Of a DNA stretch of 64,000 nt, positions 50,321 through 59,928 are shown one piece after another. A program made the translations under genes and the position numbers. The stretch lies in NCBI GenBank assembly GCA_951828385.1, contig OX639973.1, positions 5,075,200-5,139,199 on the forward strand. Reading direction: 5' to 3'. The stretch is from an uncultured Poribacteria bacterium. Lineage in GTDB: Bacteria > Poribacteria > WGA-4E > WGA-3G. How positions within the stretch are numbered: the first letter of the stretch is position 1; every line of letters starts with the position of its first letter. The notes under the pieces were generated by a model. The model made no database searches. It was not told where the DNA came from and was given only the letters and a program-made list of their open reading frames with translations.

Positions 50321-51236
50321 GGCGGAAGATAACGACCTTCGCGCCATTCTCTAAAATGAGTTTAATTTCATAAGGACTCACCCAGTCTACAGTACCCCGG
50401 AAGATTTCGCCTTCTCGGAGCGTAATCTCAATTGCGGATCCATTCTTTCGGGCATTCCGCACGGCTTCCGTATCGATTTCACACGGCTGCGTATCGGGTG
50501 GCAATTGCGTCAATCCTTGTGCTTTAACAGCTTCGTCAATTGTAATCGCTGCCTGAACTTTTTCGGCATCAAAGTCTTTGTAGCAATATTTAACATCCGT
50601 TTTAGCGATCTGCTGTTCTTTCCCATTGCTATTGAGTGTCAAACTCGACAGCGTCATCTCAAGGACAGTCGCGGGAAGTTGTATAGCGTTGTACAACGCG
50701 AAAAACATTGATGTTTCAAAGTTAATCTGCTTAAGGATATAGAGGTCACCGAAGCTGAGTTGCTTTGAAGATTGCTCTTGCCTGTCTTGGGTGTCGCTTC
50801 GATCTTTTGTTGAGGCGGGTGGATTGCGGGGTTTCGATGTAGGTTTTGAGGGGGGTACGGCGACATCACGGTTTCTGCTGTCTCGAATCGGCTCTGATTT
50901 GTGCGTTTTGTAATCAGAGGTAGACGCTGACTCGTCAGCAACAAGTGGTCCTTGATTTTGACCGGGGAACCCAGCGTACCCGCGTGGGATAATCGCTTTG
51001 CCTTGCCGCAGCCAGCGGCGTTCCGTCGGTGTCAATAAGACTTCAACGTTTTGGGCAACGAGCCCCTTCTCACCTTCAACGACACTATACTTGACCCGCT
51101 GTCCGACGCGGAGTTCTTCATATTCGGGCTGCTTAATCGCAGAACTGTGCAAGAAAACATCCGCATCACTGCTATCTTGCGCAATAAATCCGAAACCTTT
51201 ATCAAAATTGTAGTACTTAATCCGTCCTGTAGGCAT
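50292..51236 (-). CDS. cold-shock domain protein with C-terminal Sm/Hfq-like domain
   Basis: Residues 1-66 form a cold-shock domain: GRIKYYNFDKGFGFIAQD with RNP1, SDADVFLHSSAI with RNP2, then LRVGQRVKYSVVEGEKG. A linker of about 100 residues is rich in Pro, Ser and charged residues. The last 60 residues, ITLREGEIFRGTVDWVSPYE then IKLILENGAKVVIFRPAVYN, have the strand pattern of an Sm or Hfq-like fold (G-I--W-S-Y-I-L-L--G----I-R-A). A two-module RNA chaperone is the simplest reading; the cold-shock part is secure, the Sm-like part is by eye. AGGAG precedes the ATG. Confidence 0.82.
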   Translation of the reverse strand: MPTGRIKYYNFDKGFGFIAQDSSDADVFLHSSAIKQPEYEELRVGQRVKYSVVEGEKGLVAQNVEVLLTPTERRWLRQGKAIIPRGYAGFPGQNQGPLVADESASTSDYKTHKSEPIRDSRNRDVAVPPSKPTSKPRNPPASTKDRSDTQDRQEQSSKQLSFGDLYILKQINFETSMFFALYNAIQLPATVLEMTLSSLTLNSNGKEQQIAKTDVKYCYKDFDAEKVQAAITIDEAVKAQGLTQLPPDTQPCEIDTEAVRNARKNGSAIEITLREGEIFRGTVDWVSPYEIKLILENGAKVVIFRPAVYNLSVD

Positions 51237-51787
51237 TGTATGCTCCTGTGGTTTGGTCCCTCATCAAGAAGGCGACTGTAAACCATTCGCGTTCCTGCGC
51301 GAGCATTCCTTTTTCTTCAGGGAGCCTGTGGGTGAGTCTCCCGAATTTGTCAGAGCTGTTCAACTGTCGTAACCTCAGTACACTTCGTGGTGCACGAGCA
51401 ACCGTTGGATCGTAAACTTCACTTATAGTGAAGCCCATAAATAAGTGGACATCTTTGTAGCATAAACTTCCAGTTTGTGCCAGTCTGAATGCCTGTTATA
51501 GGTATTCAGACTGTTTGAGAGTACCCAATTAACTATAGGTTTTACTATAAAAGCAGCAGAAAATTGTAAACTCAATAGTTCTGCGAAATGTAAGGTTTTT
51601 CTTGACACGACCGCCCTGCTCTTTTATAATAGAGCGAACCTTGCTTTTCTTTGTAGTAAATTCCGTCCTATAAGACCGAAAAGAGCGGTAAAATGCCAAG
51701 ACATTATATATTAAACCATAATTCAAACACATTTGTCAAGTACGAGACTATAGACAGTCCGTTTCAACTTTTTAAAGGAGACCCTGT
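51237..51787. other. intergenic region with a TATAGT element
   Basis: It holds the TATAGT element (51424-51549). Near 51650 is a second, partial GTAGTAAATTCCGTCCTATA end. No gene is supported. Confidence 0.5.
51424..51549. mobile_element. MITE-like element with TATAGT termini, copy 3
   Basis: A 126-base element whose core, AACTTCCAGTTTGTGCCAGT then CTGAATGCCTGTTATAGG and TATTCAGACTG, is nearly identical to that at 63830-63955. CAGTCTGAAT/ATTCAGACTG and AAACT/AGTTT form internal hairpins. The ends TATAGTGAAG and TTTTACTATA are inverted. Confidence 0.75.
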
Positions 51788-53080
51788 ATGGCAACCACCG
51801 ATTTAACACATCACATTCAATCTATTCGCCTTGTGGATACACACGAACACATGAGGCGCGAAACTGAATGGGTTGAAAATGGACCCGATATCCTCCAAGA
51901 TCTGTTCCAAAACTATGTCCCAGCAGACTTGGTGACAGCCGGTGCCTCCCCCAAAGCGATGCAAAACCTAATGGATGCTTCTCAAGACATCGCATCACGG
52001 TTTGAAGGTATCCAAGACGCGTGGGAAGCGACGCAATTTACTGGGTACGGCGAGGCGGTCAGCCTCATCGCGAAACACATCTATGGACTCGACGAACTGA
52101 CCGGTGATGCGCTCGCGCACGCACAAGATAAAGTGAAGACGATCCGTACCCCAGGGAAACGCCACCACATCTTACACGATCTCGCGAATCTTGACCATAT
52201 TCAAACGGACGATTTCAGTTGGCAGTGCACACCGGACACCTCCGGTCCCGATTTCTTTCTCTACGATCTTTCGTGGGCAACCTTCTGTAACGGACAAGTG
52301 GATCCGAGTACGATCCACGCCGAAACCGGTATTGAAGTCAAGGACCTCGCTTCTCTTAAACACAGTATGGATGCACTTTTCGCGAAACATGCCCCGTGCG
52401 CTATCGCCGTAAAATCACAACATGCTTACAACCGCACACTCGACTGGCGCAAAAGGAGCGATGCCGATGCCGCCGCCGCGCTGAATACTGTGCTGACACA
52501 ACCCGCGGCAGACCTGGATGAAGCGACACGTCTGTGTCTCGGCGATTGGTGCTGGGCACGCGGCGTTGAACTCACCATTGAACACAACCTCCCCTTCAAA
52601 ATCCACACCGGTTACTATGCAGGCAACAACCGGATGCCCGTGCGACGTATCCCCGCCGGGAATATGTGTGCCTTGTTCTCAGAGTATCTTGACGCGAAGT
52701 TTGTGCTGATGCACATCGCTTACCCTTACAATGATGAACTCGTCGCGCTTGCGAAACATTACCGCAACATCTGGGTCGACTTCTGCTGGGCATGGAGCAT
52801 TGATCCGTATAGTTCGCGCGATTTTCTTCGCCGGTGCATTCACGCTGTCCCGTCAAATAAGCTGTTCGCTTTCGGTGGCGATACAGGATGGCCCACCAGC
52901 GCGATGGCTTATGCGATCCAAGCGAGAAACGAAATTCGCCGTGCGCTTGAAGCCGAAATCTCGGACGGTTATCTCACCGAAAAACAGGCGATGGCGTTTG
53001 CGACTCGGATCATGAACACGAACCAGTACGACTGCTTTGACATAAGCGGCACCCGCGCGAATATAGCGAAAGCAGCGTAA
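51788..53080 (+). CDS. amidohydrolase-family metal-dependent hydrolase
   Basis: The 430-residue protein fits the amidohydrolase-2/uronate-isomerase-like superfamily of TIM-barrel metalloenzymes. Metal ligands in order: VDTHEHMRRE (the HxH of strand 1, about 16-25), Lys in IAVKSQHAYN, His in FKIHTGYYAGN (about 277), His in VLMHIAYPYN (about 311) and the final Asp in FAFGGDTGWP (about 363). Substrate cannot be named. AAAGGAG precedes the ATG. The gene stands alone and faces mtnA tail to tail. No signal peptide. Confidence 0.87.
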   Translation: MATTDLTHHIQSIRLVDTHEHMRRETEWVENGPDILQDLFQNYVPADLVTAGASPKAMQNLMDASQDIASRFEGIQDAWEATQFTGYGEAVSLIAKHIYGLDELTGDALAHAQDKVKTIRTPGKRHHILHDLANLDHIQTDDFSWQCTPDTSGPDFFLYDLSWATFCNGQVDPSTIHAETGIEVKDLASLKHSMDALFAKHAPCAIAVKSQHAYNRTLDWRKRSDADAAAALNTVLTQPAADLDEATRLCLGDWCWARGVELTIEHNLPFKIHTGYYAGNNRMPVRRIPAGNMCALFSEYLDAKFVLMHIAYPYNDELVALAKHYRNIWVDFCWAWSIDPYSSRDFLRRCIHAVPSNKLFAFGGDTGWPTSAMAYAIQARNEIRRALEAEISDGYLTEKQAMAFATRIMNTNQYDCFDISGTRANIAKAA

Positions 53081-53104
53081 CACATCAAATCGGTTGACCG
53101 AAGT

Positions 53105-54145
53105 TTATGCGTCGCGTAAAGCCGCCAGATTCTCTGTGTACGGTGCGCGTGCTACGCCTTTTTCGGTAATAATCGCTGTGACTAATTCCGCAGGTGTGAC
53201 ATCAAATGCAGGACTATAGACCTTCACACCTTCAGGCGCGGTCAGCCTTCCAAAGCCTTCTGTTACCTCTTCCGCCGCCCGTTGTTCAATAGGAATTTCT
53301 GCCCCGGTTTCAAGGGCGAAGTCCAGCGTCGAAGTCGGCGCAGCAACATAAAAGGGGATGCCGTGTGCCTCCGCGAGGATAGCAACGTTATAGGTACCGA
53401 TTTTGTTAGCAGTGTCGCCATTTGCGGCAATCCGATCCGCACCGACAATCACGCATTGAATCTTGCCCTCTTTCATGACCTGTGCTGCCATGTTATCACA
53501 GATAAGGGTTACATCAATGCCAGCTTGCATGAGTTCCCAAGTCGTGAGGCGTGCGCCTTGTAACAGCGGGCGCGTCTCATCGGCATAAACTTGGATCTGC
53601 TTACCGGCTTCGTGTGCGCTAAACATCACAGCCAACGCCGTACCATAGTCCGATGTGGCTAATCCACCCGCGTTACAGTGCGTCAAAATGGTGTCATCTT
53701 CGTTCAGCAATGCCATGCCGTGTTGCCCGATAGCCCGACACATCGCTTTGTCTTCATTGATAATCTCCAGAGCCTCAGCGAGCAGCACCTCTTTGAGTTC
53801 AGGAATTTGGAGGTGCTTGTTTTCTTCCGCAGTGCGGGTGATTCTATCGAGTGCCCAAAACAGATTAACGGCTGTCGGTCGCGATGTTGCGAGATAATCA
53901 GTCGCGGATTTGAGTTCGGCAGCAAATGCGTCGTAGGTTTTCGCGGTAGAATTCCAAATGCCGAGTACCGCACCCAAGGCACCAGCGATGCCGATAGCAG
54001 GCGCGCCACGGACGCGCAAAGATTTAATTGCCTCCCACGTTGACGGAAGGTCATCGCAATAAATGTGTTTGAATTCGTTGGGCAACAGCGTCTGGTCAAT
54101 CATCCGAATTCTGCCATCTGCCCACTCAATTGTTGAAACTGCCAT
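53105..54145 (-). CDS. mtnA: S-methyl-5-thioribose-1-phosphate isomerase
   Basis: MtnA converts methylthioribose-1-phosphate to methylthioribulose-1-phosphate in methionine salvage. The motifs are complete: SLRVRGAPAIGIAGALGAVL (about 45), THCNAGGLATSDYGTAL with the catalytic Cys (about 155) and VIVGADRIAANGDTANKIGT with the catalytic Asp (about 235). Length (about 346) matches the family. The start is uncertain: GGAGG touches an ATG at 54160 but lies 15 bases before the ATG at 54145, which aligns better with family starts. No other mtn genes are nearby. Confidence 0.93.
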   Translation of the reverse strand: MAVSTIEWADGRIRMIDQTLLPNEFKHIYCDDLPSTWEAIKSLRVRGAPAIGIAGALGAVLGIWNSTAKTYDAFAAELKSATDYLATSRPTAVNLFWALDRITRTAEENKHLQIPELKEVLLAEALEIINEDKAMCRAIGQHGMALLNEDDTILTHCNAGGLATSDYGTALAVMFSAHEAGKQIQVYADETRPLLQGARLTTWELMQAGIDVTLICDNMAAQVMKEGKIQCVIVGADRIAANGDTANKIGTYNVAILAEAHGIPFYVAAPTSTLDFALETGAEIPIEQRAAEEVTEGFGRLTAPEGVKVYSPAFDVTPAELVTAIITEKGVARAPYTENLAALRDA

Positions 54146-54257
54146 TTTTATGTAGAGCATCCTCCTTTAGAAAAAACGAAGCATATCCGAAAGCAAATAG
54201 ACTAAAACCACGATTAGCGTCTGAATGAAGCGTAAAATATAAAACCAGCAATCATTC

Positions 54258-54352
54258 TATAACCCAAGTTGCTACCAACGGATTTTGGGCATTGTAACAC
54301 AGTTTTTCGGACACTTTCTTCACACCGTAGGGGTGGTATGTCTATAGAAAAC
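54258..54352. repeat. dispersed repeat (copy of 16256-16371)
   Basis: CCAAGTTGCTACCAACGGATTTTGGGC, AACACAGTTTTTCGGACACTTTC and the hairpin-plus-tail ACACCGTAGGGGTGGTATGTCTATAG match the repeat at 16256-16371 apart from a 20-base gap. Confidence 0.7.
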
Positions 54353-54370
54353 TCGCGCCTACAGTAAGAA

Positions 54371-56008
54371 TTAAATCGGGCATGTCAGCTGCCCAAGTTC
54401 ATCCGTCAAGCGTAGGTTCTCTGCGTAGTTGACAGGGCAGTCGATGACCGAGGGCACCTTCTGATTGAACGCGTCATTGAGTATAGGCACCAGTTCGTCA
54501 CTCGCTTCAACTCTATAACCTTTCGCACCGAAGGCTTCGGCGTATTTGACAAAATCGGGGTTAGTGAAATCAATATGTGCCGGTCTGCCAAACCCGTTCA
54601 TCTGCTTCCACTCAATAAGCCCGTAAGCCTCATCATTAAAGATAAGGGTCACAAAAGGCACACCGGTTCGGACAGCGGTTTCGAGCTCCTGTGAGTTCAT
54701 CATAAACCCGCCATCACCGCAGATTGCCAAACATTTACGCTCCGGATAGATAAGTTTAGCGACGAAAGCCCCTGGCAGCGCGATGCCCATCGCAGCGAAC
54801 CCATTGGAGATGATGCACGTATTGGGTTGATGGCACGGATACATGCGCGCAATCCACATTTTGTGCGCGCCGACATCAGAGATAACGATGTCGTCGGCAG
54901 CGAGGACAGAACGGACATCGCTTAAAATTTTTTGAGGTTTCATCGGGAAATCTGCATCATCACGATGTTCGTTGAGTTGGTCGAGTATGATTTTGCGTAG
55001 CGTGTTAGAAGCGTACTCTGCGTCCTTAGGATAAATTTCTTCTGCCATGAGGTGCCTGAGACTCTGTCGAATATTGCCGACCATCTCGACATCAGTAATG
55101 TACGAGGCATCGGTTTCGCTCGGTTGTGTATCAATATGGATGAGTTTTTTGTCTCGGTTCGGGTTCCAGAGGCGTGGATGGTATTCGACGATATCGTAAC
55201 CCATAGCGATGACGAGGTCGGCACGGTCAAACCCGCAGGAGACGAAATCGTTTGCTTGTAACCCGACACTCAGAAGCGAGAGCCGATGGGTCCACGGAAT
55301 ACTGCCTTTGCCCATAAAAGTGTGTGCAACAGGGATATTCGTCATTTCAGCGAATTGGGTGAGCATGCGAGAGGCATTTTGGCGGACAACGCCATTTCCT
55401 GCAAGAATAATAGGCTGTTTTGCGTCGTTAATGAGCTGCGCGGCGCGTTGCAAACAGGAGACGACAGGTTCCGCCTCGCTTTGGAAATCGTGTGCGATAG
55501 GTTCGGCATCGATTTCCATACTCGCAACATCTTCTGGAAAATCGATGTGGGTAGCACCGGGCTTTTCGCCTGTCGCTATTTTGAAGGCTTTACTTATGGA
55601 TTCAGGGATAATTTCGGGCAGGTGGAGCAGCGTATTCCACTTTGTCATCGGTTTGAACACAGAAACGACATCCATGTATTGGTGTGATTCCTTGTGCATC
55701 CTGTCCAAACTCGCTTGTCCGGTGATTGCAACGAGCGGTGCTCTATCCATATTGGCATCAGCAACGCCTGTGACAAGGTTCATGGCACCAGGACCAAGGG
55801 TAGCAAGACACACCCCCGCGCGTCCAGTGAGACGACCGTAGACATCTGCCATGAAGGCGGCACCCCGTTCATCACGCGTCTGAATAAATTGAATATCGGA
55901 TTCTAATAAGGCATCCATGAGATCCAGGTTTTCTTCGCCAGGTATTCCGAATATATAGTCAACGTTTTCGTTTTCCAAACATTTTACGGTGAGTTCTGAT
56001 GCTTTCAT
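54371..56008 (-). CDS. thiamine-diphosphate enzyme of the acetolactate synthase (AlsS/IlvB) type
   Basis: From the ATG at 56008 (AAGGAATACACGC upstream) the protein has 545 residues in three domains. The N-terminal domain has the catalytic Glu in TRDERGAAFMADVYGRLTGR (about 46-65) and TLGPGAMNLVTGVADANMD. The middle domain has IPVAHTFMGKGSIPW. The C-terminal domain has the ThDP motif LAICGDGGFMMNSQELETAV followed by FNDEAYGLIEWKQ. The overall pattern is nearest to catabolic acetolactate synthases, which join two pyruvates to acetolactate. There is no regulatory subunit gene (ilvH) beside it, in keeping with the AlsS type, but a related carboligase is possible. Confidence 0.88.
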   Translation of the reverse strand: MKASELTVKCLENENVDYIFGIPGEENLDLMDALLESDIQFIQTRDERGAAFMADVYGRLTGRAGVCLATLGPGAMNLVTGVADANMDRAPLVAITGQASLDRMHKESHQYMDVVSVFKPMTKWNTLLHLPEIIPESISKAFKIATGEKPGATHIDFPEDVASMEIDAEPIAHDFQSEAEPVVSCLQRAAQLINDAKQPIILAGNGVVRQNASRMLTQFAEMTNIPVAHTFMGKGSIPWTHRLSLLSVGLQANDFVSCGFDRADLVIAMGYDIVEYHPRLWNPNRDKKLIHIDTQPSETDASYITDVEMVGNIRQSLRHLMAEEIYPKDAEYASNTLRKIILDQLNEHRDDADFPMKPQKILSDVRSVLAADDIVISDVGAHKMWIARMYPCHQPNTCIISNGFAAMGIALPGAFVAKLIYPERKCLAICGDGGFMMNSQELETAVRTGVPFVTLIFNDEAYGLIEWKQMNGFGRPAHIDFTNPDFVKYAEAFGAKGYRVEASDELVPILNDAFNQKVPSVIDCPVNYAENLRLTDELGQLTCPI

Positions 56009-56045
56009 GCGTGTATTCCTTATATTTTTACTGTGGACAAAAAAT

Positions 56046-56074
56046 TTGTTTTTTCCGCGTGAATCTCGTACCAT
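56046..56074 (+). promoter_or_regulatory. possible promoter of the subtilase gene
   Basis: TTGTTT (56046-56051), 17-base spacer, TACCAT (56069-56074). The spacer starts TTTCCGC, as in the rpmB promoter. Confidence 0.4.
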
Positions 56075-56189
56075 TAATACTATAGCAGATTGATGTTAGA
56101 ATTGCAATTTTAAATACAAGGTAGTCAATTGTCAGCAGTCAGCAGGTGTTACGCCTACAAGAAAGCACCTGCGCGCGAAAACCGAAATT

Positions 56190-59100
56190 ATGGGAAAACT
56201 CAATGGCACTGACAAAATAACGGAGGGCTCTTCGCAGCTAAACATACAAAAAACTATGATAAAGAAATCTATCTATATCTACATTCTCGTGTTATTTATA
56301 AATACCCAATTCGCCTTTGCACAGAGCAACTCAGACAGTTTTCCCCAAATCACGCACACGCCCGGTGAACTGATTGTACGCTTACGTCCAGACGCTTCTC
56401 CTAAGGAACTCGACGCATTGAGTCGAAAACTCGGTGCGGTGTCCGTTTCGCCCATTTTCTCACCGATGACACCCGCCGGACAACATCCACGTCTCCGTCG
56501 TAACTATCTCATTCGGTTTCCAGCGGAATGGGCATTGGAACCGTTGCAGCGACGGTATGCGAGACATCCATCAGTTGAAGCGGTTGAGATGAACCGTCTC
56601 AATCGACCTTGTGCCGAAATAGTCCCGAACGATCCGAACTATGGCGAACAGTGGAATTTAGCTTTAATGAATATGCCACAAGCGTGGGGGATTGAACAGG
56701 GAAACCCAGAAGTAACGGTGGCTGTTGTAGATGGCGGCGTTGATATGCAGCATCCGGAATTTCGATCGCAGCTTTGGCGAAACATTGGTGAAATTCCTGG
56801 GAACGGTGTTGATGATGATGGGAACGGCTATGTTGACGACCTTAACGGCTGGGATTTCAGCGATGCGCCGACGCTACCGGGTAACGGCGATTCGACGGTG
56901 CGCGATAACGCACCTGAAGATGAAATAGGACACGGCACCCAGGTCTCCGGCATTATCGGCGCGGCAGCAAATAATGGAATCGGGATTGCTGGCATCGCGT
57001 GGCAGTGCCGTCTGATGCCGTTGAGAGCCGACTTCAAATATGGCGGTGGTGCGTATCTCCAGAATGACGATGTCGCTGCAGCTATCGTTTATGCTGCTGA
57101 TAATGGGGCACAGGTGATTAACATGAGTTTGGGAGACACCGTAAACGCTTTCATCATAGAAGACGCTGTAGCATATGCTTACGCTCGTGGATGTGTTATG
57201 GTTGCGGCTGCAGGAAACGCCGGAACCGTCGGATCATGGTACCCTGCCGGACTTAAAACCGTCATCTCGGTTGCCTGGCTTACCAAGGAGCGGCAGCTAG
57301 ACAGCGATTCCAACTTCGGGGCGACAATTGATATTGCCGCGCCCGGTGACGAAATCCTCAGCACAGATCTGAACGGTGGGTATCAAAATTCATCTGGCAC
57401 ATCCATCGCGGCTGCACATGTATCCGGTGTCGCGGCTTTAGTTAGGGCTGCGAATCCTGATTATACCAATGCAGAGGTGCGGGAAACCTTGGTTAGGACC
57501 GCAGATCCACTTTTTATAAGTGGCCTCGTTGGTGCCGGTTCGCTGAATGCATACGCCGCACTCACCGCGCCAACAGCACTTATTGTACAAATTAACACCG
57601 CCCGAATGTTCTCACAAGAGGCAGAACCCAATAATATTGAAAAAATTGAGATTTTTGGCAGTGCTGGAGGGGGCGGATTCACGGAGTACTGGTTAGAATA
57701 TGGCATCGGCGAAGTGCCGGATTTATGGCTTCCCTTAGGAACTGTGAAAACGGAACCTAAATTTAATGTTTGCCTATATAAATGGGACACTTCCACCTTA
57801 GCGGAAGGTAAATACACAGTCCGGCTCAGCGTCAAATCGAAAACCGGTGAAATCAAAAGAGACAGAACTGTTCTTGAAGTGAACCACACCGCACCGCTCA
57901 TTTCTGCGTATGAATCGCAGGCATGGTTCGTTGGAAACAGGCTTACATCAGTAGTGCTGTGGCAAACGGATGAGATTTCTATCGGAGAGATAGAGATTTT
58001 TCAGCCAAACGGGAATATCGTTAGTGCTGCCCGCTCGGATTCAGAGAATCTTCTCCATATCGTGAACTTGTCCGATTTAGGTGTAGCCCCCGGTGTGCAT
58101 AAGTATCGCTTATTCGCAAAAAATCGTGCAGGCGGATTGCGGATTGATGACAATAACGGCAGTTTGTATGAGGTTGACGTACAAGACATGCCGATGAATC
58201 CACTGCACCTTTCGCAAGGCACATCGGCTGAACGCGCGTTGCATGCTGTCGGGACACCGGTAGATCTAAACAAAAATGGAAGATTAGAACTTATCACTGC
58301 GGAAATGGGGACGAACTTGGCACACATTTTTGAGATTGAGGATAACCGCAGCTTCAGGCGAATTTTCTCTTTTACTGAACCGTTCTTGCCGAGAGCCATC
58401 GCGGATACGGATAACGATGGTCTCATGGAAATATTGTGTAACCCACCAGATGTGACGTTCTTGCTCGAACAATCCACACAAGGCGAATTTCCAACCGAAC
58501 GCATCTGGGAAGCACCGGGGAAATGGGGGATAGCAATTGCGGATGCGGATGCAGATGGCACCCCCGAAATTTTCACTCGCGATAACACGACCAACGCTAT
58601 CTCAGTATACGAGGCAGATAGCGATAACACCTATCACAATACCGCTACACTCGAAAACCCGACGTTAGGCGATAACAGAATTAGCGCGAATGTCGCGATC
58701 GGCGATTTTGATGGCGATGCACAGACGGATATTTTAATTGGCGATAGCGACGGCGATATATTTATGTATGAGGCAATTGGAAACAACCAATATAGACGGA
58801 CATGGACAACTACGCTGCCGGACGGTAGCCCAGAACTCTTTGCCGCTGGAGACATGGACGGTGACGGACAGGCAGAGTTCGCTATCTGTGCGAAGGCAGG
58901 GACCAAGGTCGGCACTATAGCATTGGATATTCGCTACCATCACTGGCTTTTAACTGTTTTCAGAGCCGATGGAAACGACACGTATCGACCCGTATGGACG
59001 CAACGCATTCATGAGGTACGCGATGGCGGGAATGGCATGGCTATTGCCGACGCGAACAACGATGGACGCAATGAATTGTGTATTGCCGTCGCACCGAATT

Positions 59101-59891
59101 TCTACCTTGTGCAATATGATGGCGTAGATTACCGTCCGATCTGGCACCATTCGGCGACAAACACTTTCAATCCAATTGTGGCAGATCTCAATGGAGATGG
59201 CGAGAACGCGCTGCTGTTTAATAGCGACAATGCCTTAACTGTCTTCGCGACATCTACACCCTCAAATTTACAATCGGAAAATCAACAATCCACACCAATA
59301 TCCGTTGTTACGCCCCGACAAACGCGGTTGCGTGATGCGATTTATTCACCACCGAACCAACTTTCATTGGTGTTTGACAAACCGATGGGAGTGTCCGCAA
59401 CACACGCTGGACGCTACCGCCTGCACAAATACGGAGATGCGGAAAGCGAGTTAGAGACTTACACACCGCGTTCAGCGATTCTGGACAAGACGCAGCATCG
59501 GGTAATTCTTACATTTCCGCCTGAAGTCTTCCAGACAGGCAACCGCTATCAGATTGAGGCACTACAACTTTCGGATATAGACGGTGCTAACCTCGCGGAT
59601 GACGCGAGAACATTCGCGATAACGCTGCCAGCACCGAAATTAGCAGAAACAATCGTCTATCCGAACCCAGCAACAGCAACATGCGATCAGGTTACATTTG
59701 ATAACCTACCAGCAGGGACGTACATCTACATCTATGATGTCAGTGGCAACTGTATTGCGTCGCTCGCTAAGACGGAACGTGAACGTGAGAAAAAAGTTTG
59801 GGATCTCTCCGGCATCAGTAGCGGTATTTATATCTACGTCCTTTCGTCTGACACAGATCGGAGCGTTGGCAAACTGTCTGTTATCCGCTAA
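56190..59891 (+). CDS. secreted subtilisin-like protease with FG-GAP repeats and a type IX-like sorting domain
   Basis: The signal peptide is MIKKSIYIYILVLFINTQFA at 56256; translation may start there or at the ATG at 56190, as neither has a clear ribosome site. After a propeptide (GELIVRLRPDASPKELDALS) comes an S8 peptidase domain with an intact triad: Asp in VAVVDGGVDMQHPEF, His in EIGHGTQVSGIIG and Ser in SSGTSIAAAHVSGVAAL. Then beta domains, and about 730-1040 FG-GAP/VCBS-like units with Ca-binding-type loops (DTDNDGLMEIL, DFDGDAQTDILIGD, DMDGDGQAEF, DANNDGRNEL). The C-terminus, VYPNPATATCDQVTFDNLPA ... ISSGIYIYVL ... VGKLSVIR, is the pattern of type IX secretion sorting domains. It should be an extracellular or surface protease. 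Confidence 0.9.
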   Translation: MGKLNGTDKITEGSSQLNIQKTMIKKSIYIYILVLFINTQFAFAQSNSDSFPQITHTPGELIVRLRPDASPKELDALSRKLGAVSVSPIFSPMTPAGQHPRLRRNYLIRFPAEWALEPLQRRYARHPSVEAVEMNRLNRPCAEIVPNDPNYGEQWNLALMNMPQAWGIEQGNPEVTVAVVDGGVDMQHPEFRSQLWRNIGEIPGNGVDDDGNGYVDDLNGWDFSDAPTLPGNGDSTVRDNAPEDEIGHGTQVSGIIGAAANNGIGIAGIAWQCRLMPLRADFKYGGGAYLQNDDVAAAIVYAADNGAQVINMSLGDTVNAFIIEDAVAYAYARGCVMVAAAGNAGTVGSWYPAGLKTVISVAWLTKERQLDSDSNFGATIDIAAPGDEILSTDLNGGYQNSSGTSIAAAHVSGVAALVRAANPDYTNAEVRETLVRTADPLFISGLVGAGSLNAYAALTAPTALIVQINTARMFSQEAEPNNIEKIEIFGSAGGGGFTEYWLEYGIGEVPDLWLPLGTVKTEPKFNVCLYKWDTSTLAEGKYTVRLSVKSKTGEIKRDRTVLEVNHTAPLISAYESQAWFVGNRLTSVVLWQTDEISIGEIEIFQPNGNIVSAARSDSENLLHIVNLSDLGVAPGVHKYRLFAKNRAGGLRIDDNNGSLYEVDVQDMPMNPLHLSQGTSAERALHAVGTPVDLNKNGRLELITAEMGTNLAHIFEIEDNRSFRRIFSFTEPFLPRAIADTDNDGLMEILCNPPDVTFLLEQSTQGEFPTERIWEAPGKWGIAIADADADGTPEIFTRDNTTNAISVYEADSDNTYHNTATLENPTLGDNRISANVAIGDFDGDAQTDILIGDSDGDIFMYEAIGNNQYRRTWTTTLPDGSPELFAAGDMDGDGQAEFAICAKAGTKVGTIALDIRYHHWLLTVFRADGNDTYRPVWTQRIHEVRDGGNGMAIADANNDGRNELCIAVAPNFYLVQYDGVDYRPIWHHSATNTFNPIVADLNGDGENALLFNSDNALTVFATSTPSNLQSENQQSTPISVVTPRQTRLRDAIYSPPNQLSLVFDKPMGVSATHAGRYRLHKYGDAESELETYTPRSAILDKTQHRVILTFPPEVFQTGNRYQIEALQLSDIDGANLADDARTFAITLPAPKLAETIVYPNPATATCDQVTFDNLPAGTYIYIYDVSGNCIASLAKTEREREKKVWDLSGISSGIYIYVLSSDTDRSVGKLSVIR

Positions 59892-59928
59892 AGAGAACAG
59901 CCACAAGGGTTGCCCTACAAAACGGTTT

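Noticed and set aside
54146-54260. Riboswitch (SAM type) upstream of mtnA
   Set aside because: No conserved SAM-riboswitch core or terminator pairing could be seen.
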